NCBI GenBank assembly: GCA_024449915.1
Contig: JAMZAV010001818.1
Span: 17,751-81,750 of the forward strand
DNA length: 64,000 bases
Origin: Sweltsa coloradensis
Lineage: Eukaryota > Arthropoda > Insecta > Plecoptera > Chloroperlidae
Direction: 5' to 3'
Positions 56,063-64,000 of this stretch are shown piece by piece. The position numbers were made by a program, and so were the translations under genes. How positions within the stretch are numbered: the first letter of the stretch is position 1; each line of letters begins with the position of its first letter. The notes beneath the pieces were generated by a model. It was not told the origin of the DNA. It saw only the letters and a list, made by a program, of their open reading frames with translations, and did not search any database.

Positions 56063-57840
56063 AAACTGGGCATCACTAACGGTGCAGCTCAACATACAAA
56101 CTTTACGGATCATATGTCACTCCGTATAGTGTTATTGTTTATGTAATCCTCAGAATTCTGCTCTGAATCGGGTAAAGAGTCGCGTTTTGCCTATAGCTTG
56201 TGACTTCAATCGGATCAGTCGAGTAAAATGCGCCCAAATGCTGGCTTTACATACAAACAACACAACAGCACATTCTGCAGGGAGCTTATCACGTTCCATG
56301 TGATCGTCAATATGAATAGGAGGATTTCACATCAATATTTCAGGTCGCTCCCTCCCATCTTGATGGCAAAGTGGATAAGACAAATCCAAATTTTGCAAAG
56401 TAAAGGTTTGCATAAGATTGGTTTAGGTTAACAAATTTCCAGTATGGCTATAAAGCAAATCCAAAATTTACACAAATATCATGCGCACGTTTGTGATTGC
56501 TATGAAACGGCGTCATCAACGCGGGGAGGGGTAGCACAAAAGTAAGAAAAACCCAAGCCGAAGTTTTAACAACGGAACTGGTTTGGACAATCTTATAGCG
56601 AAAGAGAACACATATTAGACACAACTCACAAGTAAGATATATGATCGTAATCTTCTTCAAAGTGTTAATTATGTTCTCCATCTACACGGATAACGAATAA
56701 CTGAAACTTAATATAGAATGCCAGTAGCCGTGTCTGCAAGAGAGCGTCGCAAAGCATTAGTTTATGCACATAGCAGAACATTGTTTCGCGGAAACTTTCT
56801 TACGCGTTTTAGACGAAATGTAATATTAGCTGTAAATAACATAAAAACGCGGGCGACGTTTTTCTACAAGCGTATAAGTATTAATTTTACCGTACATAAA
56901 ACTGCATTAGTGTGAATATTAGAAAATGTGAACGCGAGCATATATTTATTTCTAGTAAAACAGTCCCCCGTGCACCGCGGTACAGGGCTGATTGATGGGC
57001 CACTTGATCTTGCTTGCTGCAAGGGGGAGACCTACAAATTACACCGCGATACTACCGCACATAAATCTATTTTCTGTCATATATTCATCACAACAGAGTG
57101 CAAGGTTTATCAACTACACGTGCTGTGCGCGCACACATACCAAGACGAAGAAAATTTAGTCAACAGTCCCAGGCGTTAAGGGAGGGGGAGGATGAATGGG
57201 GGAATTGACCAACCTACTTATCACGCTGGCACCCCTAAAAAAGAGCTATTTGTTTCACATTTCACAACTGTTCATCTTTATAATTAATTGCCTACGACGC
57301 GTGTTTACCACTCGCCATCTCGATTTTCCAAAAATTCTGGCCTATAGCGAGTGGGCCTCCATCGGCTGGGGCTATGCTATGCCCCAGACCTCCTTAGGGG
57401 TTAACTCAACTCATTTCTGGTTTTGACCCCCTCAACCCCCCTACAAATAAGGCTTTACACGCCTGACCAGTCCTCACTCCTGAATCAACATTCACAAGAT
57501 GGCAAGGTAGAGTGGGTGAGACGTGAGAGTAACGGTGGGAAGGGAACCGTGTTACCATAAGATGAAATCACGTGTAAGGAACGGAATATCATGATGAGAG
57601 AGGGGTTGTTTGTGTGTACCCCTGAAAACTATAATCGCAGATAATATTTTACACTTACGAGGGCAGATACATGACGGTGATGGGATAGGGCGAGATGCTG
57701 CGCAATATGGCGGAATTGTTCTAAAGCACGCTCTTGTTGAATAGACAATGAGCAGATATTTAACTTTTCGTTATTTGAACCCATTAAAAAAAAAAAACAA
57801 GAAGTTGCCTCACTGAAAAATATAACTATGTACGAGTTAG
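56063..57840. other. Intron, nothing recognised
   Basis: 57360-57385 holds GGCTGGGGCTATGCTATGCC then CCAGACC, similar to the GC hairpin near 25150. Several ORFs below 85 codons look random. Confidence 0.4.
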
Positions 57841-57861
57841 GCCTAAAACTAGTTATATATA

Positions 57862-57897
57862 TATGGAGATTCTGGGTTCGAACCCCAGTCGGGGCAA
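57862..57897 (+). repeat. tRNA 3'-half-like sequence
   Basis: CTGGGTTCGAACCCCAG forms a perfect 5-bp T-stem with a canonical TTCGAAC loop. It is followed by TCGGGGCA, an acceptor-like 3' strand, and then a T-run. No D-arm lies upstream (AT microsatellite instead), so this is a tRNA fragment or SINE relic. Confidence 0.6.
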
Positions 57898-57916
57898 ATT
57901 TTTTCGACAACTGCTA

Positions 57917-58018
57917 TGAATCAATAACTATGTCCTTAAAGCGGGTTTATGCTTAATATATATATATATGAACATAAGGTTTTAAGCATAAGTCCGCTTT
58001 AAGGACATAGTTATTGAT
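57917..58018. repeat. Short foldback flanking (TA)n
   Basis: ATCAATAACTATGTCCTTAA then AGCGGGTTTATGCTTAA, inverted at 57984-58018 (TTAAGCATAAGTCCGCTTTA, AGGACATAGTTATTGAT). The loop is (TA)n plus GAACATAAGG. It is followed by (TA)n to about 58042 and another to 58089. Confidence 0.8.
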
Positions 58019-58156
58019 ATATATATATATATATATATATATAGATATATCTTTAAACATAGTTATTATATATATATATATATATATATGTACAATACTA
58101 GGTTCTTGGGTTAAACCGCGTCGAAATGATGAACCAGTGCAGAGACTGGGCGTCTA

Positions 58157-58196
58157 CCGACGTTTCGTGTGATCTACGTCAGACATCATCAGGGTG
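58157..58196 (-). ncRNA. Candidate Penelope-type hammerhead ribozyme
   Basis: On the minus strand: ACC-CTGATGA, 19 bases, GAAAC-GTC, GGT. The catalytic-core strings CUGAUGA and GAAA are in the right order and spacing. GAAACGTC is the minimal stem III plus cleavage triplet typical of Penelope-like elements. ACC/GGU can form the base of stem I. Stem II is weak (UCU...AGA). The surrounding CGACGTTTCG...CATCATCAGGG phrase is what I remember from Penelope-like LTRs. No RT frame is attached. Confidence 0.5.
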
Positions 58197-58239
58197 ACTG
58201 TGACTTCACGAAGGTTAAAGTCACAGTGGCTGGCACGCG

Positions 58240-58266
58240 TATATTATATATATATATATATAAATA

Positions 58267-58331
<65 letters not shown>

Positions 58332-58332
58332 T
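58240..58332. repeat. (TA)n-(ATT)n microsatellite
   Basis: About 12 TA, then AAATATATTT, then roughly 23 ATT units. The poly-Asn or poly-Tyr ORFs across it are artefacts. Confidence 0.97.
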
Positions 58333-58339
58333 AGAAAAT

Positions 58340-59922
58340 ATTTTATATAGTATATACTTTTTTTATTTTTTATTTTTTGTTGAGGAACGTGTCGTATAAC
58401 TCGTAACCAATAGTTGCGTGGCAAATGCGGGTAAGTACATATATCATTACAAATATTGCGAGAGTATAGACAAGTATATAAAGGTCGAAGCCATTCACAT
58501 ATATAATAATATTTAATACAATCCACAGAAATGACAAAAAATCCCACTCGACAAGGGATTGAATCCAAGTGGACGCCTACCTCTAGATCACGATGAAGAG
58601 AAGATCTGAATCGGGAGGTTGCGTTTTTAGTTCCCGTCACGACCGGCAATCCTGACTGAAGGTTATTTTCGGTGTCTTCCTCTTAAACAGCCCTCGGACA
58701 TATCTTCACAATTGTTCTATCCGCAACATACCTAGTAACAGACGCCTAAAGAGGGGCATGAATTGCACCCTGGGCAGGCTTCTCACGAAAAATTACAAAT
58801 ACATTATTTGAAAATAAGTTGGCAACTGAACGCCATATTGGAAGGCTATACTTCTACCAACGCTTATACCAATACCTTCATTGGAGAAATAATGAAATCG
58901 GTCAGTAATTATATTTGCAGTCAACGATGACAAGTGTTTGAACGCGAGGTGAGGTGCATTAGGTGACGGCGAGTACATTAAGCATGTCGACGCTGTGTCG
59001 TATTGTATCGATTATCTCGCTCTCGCACACATGACGGAGACGTAACGTCTCAACTACAATGACGAGGACGACGCAGTCACAATCGGGACGCGGCAGTCGC
59101 AGCAGCCGGCCAGTCTGCAGTAAACAGAGGACTCAATTCACCTAGAGAATGCGCTAGTGTCGCGGGGGCGTAGCACCGTCATGGCCGCCGAGTGAGGATA
59201 CCTTTGTAAACACCCATATGATCCTACACAAGCACAGTGTAAATATATAAGGTTTTGGGGGAATAGAATAGGTATCATGTGGCTCATTATGAATTCAAAA
59301 TCTAGTATTTATTTATAAGTATTTCTAGTATTTATATAGATTTATATCAGCATTTATAATTAAAATACCTAGGCCTACGGAAAAAGTCTGTCGGGCGTCT
59401 GTGAACGTAGACATTGATGTAAACCACTTATTTTTGTTGCCGTAGTATTATTCCAGAGTACAACGTTACAGAGTCCAACATACTTTGAAATAATATCAAT
59501 ATAATGACTACATTTATTAATATCAAAGCAAAATATTTAGTTATGTTCTATAATCTATAACTAGGCCTAATATGGAATGTAATGCAATACTAGAGTATAG
59601 CACACAGCGTTTCGATTCAAGCAACAACAATAAAGCCACTCAAGCTTTGTGAGAGTGACGACAATAAAGCAGTAAACAATAAACTTATCGTTCCTAAATT
59701 ATTAGAATGCAAAATAAAAAATTACTGGACAAAAAACCAATATAAAGAACATTGGGAATAACAAGTCAACATGGTCTTGAGCTTAAATTTTCTCGGAATC
59801 ATGGTAGCCCAGGTATTAAAATGCAATACGACAATTTTTTAAACCCTTATTCACCCACTCTTGAGGGGATTTGATTGTTTGTGATAACGAAAATCCCAAT
59901 ATAAATACTATAAACAAAAACA
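58340..59922. other. Intron with CpG-rich island at about 58960-59230
   Basis: 58643-58667 is a single copy of the CCGGCAATCCTGACTGAAGG phrase related to the 82-bp satellite at 10371. 58960-59230 is the most CpG-rich non-satellite stretch in the window, with several TGACG/CGTCA words (AATGACGAGGACGACGCAGT). It is a possible alternative promoter or first exon of Nbea, but I can prove no transcript feature. Confidence 0.4.
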
Positions 59923-59992
59923 GGAATTGAACCCATGGTCTCCCTCTGGCCGGGCGCGACTATATAACCGTTAGACACCCAACGATATAACT
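59923..59992 (-). repeat. tRNA-derived SINE-like unit
   Basis: On the minus strand, GTGTCTAACGGTTATATAG (A-box-like) and GGGTTCAATTCCT (B box) lie about 35 bp apart. The anticodon arm is not convincing. It is followed by an AT-rich body of unclear length. Confidence 0.5.
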
Positions 59993-60129
59993 GGGAGTGG
60001 TGATTTAATAACTTAAAATTTGGTATTCATTATATTATAATATCAAAATGCACCAATAATTCAGCAACAAATACACTACCGCGGTCTCGGTGGTCATTTG
60101 GGAGGCATGGTTCGACCCCCGGGCCAAGG

Positions 60130-61691
60130 TTGGGTTTTGTAAATCTGGACTTAGCCCATTTATTGTGATAGGGCCTATAATCTAGGCTACTGATTGTTTT
60201 AAGCCAAAAATGAATTAGTCTTATCAACTAGGTATGAATTTAATACATTAATATGAAGACCACTCTTTATTAAGATCTCACAGAATATACCTAAGTGAGA
60301 GGGAATGTTTTTTTGTTTCCGTATTTCTTGTAGATTCCTTACACGAAATAACGAATCAGTGCATGTGTTGAGTCACTTATCTTCCAATAAGTGGCTTCAG
60401 CAAATATACACTCTAATGGCAAGTGGGTAGGTGGATTGTGGACAGGTAATATTCAACGTACGAAATGTGTAACTAACAAAATAACAGTAGGTATAGTTGG
60501 TTTACCAGTCAGCGTTTGATTACGTTTTCAGTGTCTCCAATGCATTTTTTCACGGAATGAATTATGTTTCTGTTAAAATATGATGTTGAAGACTAGATTT
60601 CATGTAGGTGCTGTTTGTTGTGTGCGCGATCCGATAGAACATCACAATACTTATCTCAATTAGTTAATTTCTTACGCGCGAGGATACCATGTGTAGATTC
60701 TATCCTCACTAGCGCGTTTCCAGCGTTCGCCGCCAGAGTGGACATGAGAAGATGGAGCGCTCTATACAGTATAGTCAAAACGGCAGTTAGTTAAATCAAG
60801 CTAAACTCTCTATTGGAGTAAATGATTCACAATTCGTGTAAAATTCAGAAATTAAAAACAGTTTAACGACGACGACGACGACGGGGGGGGGGGGGGATCA
60901 ATTATGTCCACTTTCCGGGGGGTCGTTCAATCCAATGGCGATGAAGTAGTTCGGTGTTCCACGCACTGACACTTAGAGAAAGTTTTTAATACCAACAACA
61001 CGAAAACTAAAATTTTAAGTTTCAAATTCTAAATTAATAAAATTGAAATAATTCTAAGCTGTTATTGGTGTACAGGCGACTCGACGTGTGAAACTGGCTC
61101 CCAAGTGTAACAACTAAATTGATGTACAGTATTGATGTAAATAAATAGTATTTTAGAACAGTTTTTAACAATTGAAAAGTTTTAAAAACGTGTCTATTAT
61201 ACCGGCATGCAAGAATGCGCGCGCATATATGGATAATAGCTTTTAGTCGATCCATCCCAAATAACTCACACAGAAGGAATAAAACCAAGCTTAATAGCCT
61301 ACGGAATGGTTGGGAAAACAATTCTATGCTTGACAAAAAGGGAAGGACGGAAATGTATGATACGATTATATCAACTCTCAATTGCATTTTGCTTTTCCGG
61401 CTCGAATAGTAAGATCCCGAAATAAAATACAAAAATATATAGAGGAATACACTTAGTTGCACTGACCGCACGTTGCAACACCAAAGATGCATTAGGATTA
61501 TATTTCACTACAAGTACTGTACGACTGAATTCCAGCAAGCAACGCCATGTTTACTATTGTAGAGAAAACTGCATAACTCTGGGGCTCGTGGGCGCATGTG
61601 CAGGGCGCCGACTTCGTGGGTGCACCATTTTAAATTTTCTGAATGTTACAAAAAAAAGACTATATAATAAGAAAGTTTCGAGTTATTATTT
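60130..61691. other. Intron; (GAC)n-G tract and one unrecognised ORF
   Basis: (GAC)6 followed by G12 at about 60869-60895. A 152-codon minus ORF (61034-61492) is the longest non-repeat ORF after the one at 14661. It is hydrophobic and Leu/Ser/Tyr-rich with no motif I recognise, and AT-rich codons suggest chance. A B-box-like GGTTCGACCCC lies at 60108-60118. Confidence 0.4.
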
Positions 61692-62264
61692 TTGGATGAG
61701 CGAAGCGAAGACTTCAATTTCACTGACCCATCAAAAAATTTAGCTCCAATGTTTTTTGTTTGTTTTTTGTTTGTTTTTTTCTGACTGTTAGTTCGCACGA
61801 TTCCGGGCAAACGGTATATCTTGAAGAAAATTGGAGGGGACCTTCGAAATCCCTGAACTTAGACCTGCCACGTTTTTGGGTACAATCGAAGAAATATTTC
61901 TCATGAATATCGTACTTTTACGATTTTTTCGATTTTTTATGCCATATTTTCGTGACATTTGGGCCGATTCTGACCAAACGGGTGGGGCAACAACGTTCAT
62001 TTTTTACATGGACACTAAGGTCATGGTGATGTATTGCTTTTTGAAAGAAAAAGTTGAAAAAGATAGCCAGAATCCATAGAATAAAGATTTTAATATGAGT
62101 TTTTTTAGGTTTATAATAACAATTGACAAGTAACAATAGAAACTTGACAACAATCACCTACAATGCATTCAAAAAGCACTTGCAAAGGAAAAGTGATCCC
62201 GCGCAAACAAAAGCTTACAAAAAAGGTCATCCATCAACGCGGCGGGACTTAAGCGTTTTCCTAG
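61692..62264 (+). mobile_element. Helentron-like element H1-B, full length
   Basis: 5' motif TTGGATGAGCG at 61692. 3' end TCATCCATCAACGCGGCG, then GGACTTAAGCGTTTTCCTAG at 62264, followed by T. Its 3' terminus is of the H1-A type (loop GGCGGGACTTAA), unlike the variant loop of 19148-19764, so the H1-B body occurs with either end. Confidence 0.86.
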
Positions 62265-62333
62265 TTAGTTACATTTACAAAAACCTTCAAAGTTAGGCCC
62301 TAATATCAACCTCTTTTCAAGATATAATACAAA

Positions 62334-62935
62334 CTAGGAAAACGCTTAAGTCCCGCCGCGTTGTTGGATGAGCGTAATTGGTGCATTGAGCTGCCATGTG
62401 TTACGCGGATTTTCTGTTGTTCTGTGAAAAAATCATTACTTAGTCGAAGATTTTTATTAATTAAATTAAATAAAATAAAAAATGAACTTATTTTTTTTAA
62501 TAAATCGTAATTTTTTAAAAAAGAAAAATATCGTAAAATTGCAATTTTCATAAGAAATAATTATTTGATTGCGCTCAAATTTAACACGAGTATATTAATT
62601 CATGAAATTAAGGTTCTGTGAAAAAATCATTACAATAGGATAAAGCATGTAGGTGTTATAAGTCGAAGAATTTTTTTAAAAATCGAAAAAAAATCGTAAA
62701 ATTGCGTTTTTTATAAGAAAAAATTTCCCGATTGCGCTCAAAAACGTGGCAGTTCTAAGTTCAGAGATTTCGAAGGCCTCCATAAAATTTCATCGCAATC
62801 GGAGTATCGGTTTAGCCGGAATCGTGTTAACAAACACACAAAAATACAAAAAAAAAAAGAAAAAAAAAACATTCCGGATTTTTTTCTCCAGTGTAGTGAA
62901 ATGGAATCTTCGCTTCGCTCGCTACGCTCATCCAA
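62334..62935 (-). mobile_element. Helentron-like element H1-A, full length
   Basis: Opens CTAGGAAAACGCTTAAG at 62334 and closes GCTACGCTCATCCAA at 62935. It faces the H1-B copy ending at 62264, so their identical 3' ends form a ~40-bp inverted pair 69 bp apart. Confidence 0.85.
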
Positions 62936-63410
62936 TAACTGTGAATTAAACAAAATTCTTCTTCATTCTATGAATATATTAGAATGCATATATTGTGCCA
63001 TTTTCGAACTTTTTAGGTGTTTTTAGGTTTTCGAAAATTTAAACTTCCCAACTTTTCTCGACTTCGGCGAATAGGGGCACTAACGGCTGGAATTTTTACA
63101 TTGACCCTAGTTTTGCGAAACCAAACTCCCTCCCATATCCCGAATGAAATAAACACCAATCATGACACTACAAAGGCTAATTTCATTACTGATATAATAC
63201 GAACAACAATGCAGCTAAAACATTTTAGAATATCACTGACGGGCAGTTTTGAAGGTTATGCATTGCCTTTAATATGTTAATGGAATATTTTAGCACCCAT
63301 CGAAATTTAAAAAACGGCTCCCCTGCGCATGTGACTTAAGAGAATATAATATGTCTGCTTGGAATATTAAACATTCAAATAAATAGTTGTAAAAAGTAAG
63401 GTCAACATTT

Positions 63411-63756
63411 TTGGATGAGCGAAGCGAGCGAAGCGAAGATTCCATTTCACAACATTGGAGAAAAAAATCCAGAATGTTTCTTTTTCTTTCTTTTCCTTTT
63501 TTTTGTATTTTTGTGTATCTGTTAACACGATTCCGGCTAAACCGTAACTCCAATTGCAATGAAATTTTATGGAGGCCTTCGAAATCTCTGAACTTAGAAC
63601 TGCCACCTTTTTGAACGCAATCGAAAAATAATTTCTCATAAAAATCGCAATTTTACGATTTTTTTCGATTTTTTAAAATTTCTTCGACTTATAACATCTA
63701 TTCTACATGCTTCATTCGATTGTAATGAGTTTTTCACAGAACCTTTATTTTATGAA
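63411..63756 (+). mobile_element. Helentron-like H1-A, lacking its 3' end
   Basis: 5' motif TTGGATGAGCG at 63411, then GAAGCGAGCGAAGCGAAGAT. The body stops after CACAGAACCTTTATTTTATG, exactly where another element's CTAGG terminus starts. This suggests it was truncated by that insertion or by a 3'-end switch. Confidence 0.78.
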
Positions 63757-64000
63757 CTAGGAAAACGCTAAAGTCCCGTCGCGTTGTTGAGCGAGCACCG
63801 GTACGTGCAAGAACGACCTGAATACGACATTCCCATAATGTAACATACCAATAAGTCTTTAAGGTCTTGACACATTTAGCTGAAAATTTGTAAAATAGGA
63901 GAGAATGTTGTACTTATTGACTCTGCAAATTTTCATAACGATCTGAACATTTTTTTTTTTTTTTTTTTTTTTTTTATTTCTTATAACCAACCGATTTTTT
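63757..64000 (-). mobile_element. Helentron-like element H4, 3' end
   Basis: CTAGGAAAACGCTAAAGTCC, then GTCGCGTTGTTGAGCGAGCA: the shared hairpin terminus, but with a different subterminal motif (TGCTCGCTCAA inverted) from H1 to H3. It runs off the window through a ~26-base poly-T. Confidence 0.65.

Noticed and set aside
57862..57897. Complete tRNA gene
   Set aside because: Only the T-arm and 3' acceptor strand are recognisable. The D-arm and anticodon arm are replaced by (TA)n.
58221..58649. Minus ORF with poly-Asn
   Set aside because: Driven by the (ATT)n microsatellite. The rest shows no family similarity.
61034..61492. 152-codon minus ORF as a membrane protein
   Set aside because: Hydrophobic composition follows from AT-rich codons. 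No motif, no splice context, no neighbouring evidence.

Overview
The window is eukaryotic, AT-rich and almost entirely intronic. Six short exons on the minus strand (17277-17403, 4047-4147, 2833-2928, 1824-1945, 561-687, 338-457) join in frame, with GT-AG borders at every junction, into 231 codons. They encode the N-terminal part of neurobeachin (Nbea, called rugose in Drosophila). The wording of the protein ([48 protein letters not shown]) is closer to what I remember of arthropod neurobeachins than vertebrate ones. The organism is therefore probably an arthropod. A crustacean is a guess, based on the very repeat-rich, SINE- and satellite-laden introns and frequent TAGGCCTA-type words. The gene runs right to left. 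Its next downstream exon lies beyond position 1. I found no upstream exon, so the intron 5' of 17403 is at least 46.6 kb.

Layout: 1-4.2 kb holds five exons with short introns and one transposon. A 13.1-kb intron (4148-17276) carries five tandem arrays (71, ~120, 82 and 73 bp units plus tRNA-like and foldback repeats), a decayed mobile-element-associated protein gene (14.7-15.85 kb, minus) and a 5'-truncated non-LTR retrotransposon (15.87-17.2 kb, plus). The large upstream intron (17404-64000) is a mosaic of nested transposons and arrays.

The dominant mobile elements form one structural group. They share a 3' terminus made of a short hairpin (AACGC/GCGTT stem) followed by TTCCTAG and a T. Each family has its own 5' terminal motif (TTGGATGAGCG; TTAAACGAGGGAGC; TTTAAGCGAGC) that recurs inverted just before that hairpin. 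This is the architecture of non-autonomous Helentron/HINE (Helitron2-type) elements. I see at least four such families and about 25 copies or fragments.

Other elements include: TTAA-flanked transposons of three kinds, one with an intact paralogous empty site; a head-to-tail pair of ~3-kb inverted-terminal-repeat elements sharing single TA dinucleotides; several long foldbacks; LINE 3' tails and reverse-transcriptase remnants; tRNA-derived SINE-like units; and a candidate Penelope-type hammerhead ribozyme.

No complete transposase, Rep/helicase or reverse transcriptase gene is intact, so everything mobile here looks non-autonomous or dead. I see no self-contained new biochemical system. The most interesting material is the co-varying family of Helentron-like termini and the TTAA elements.
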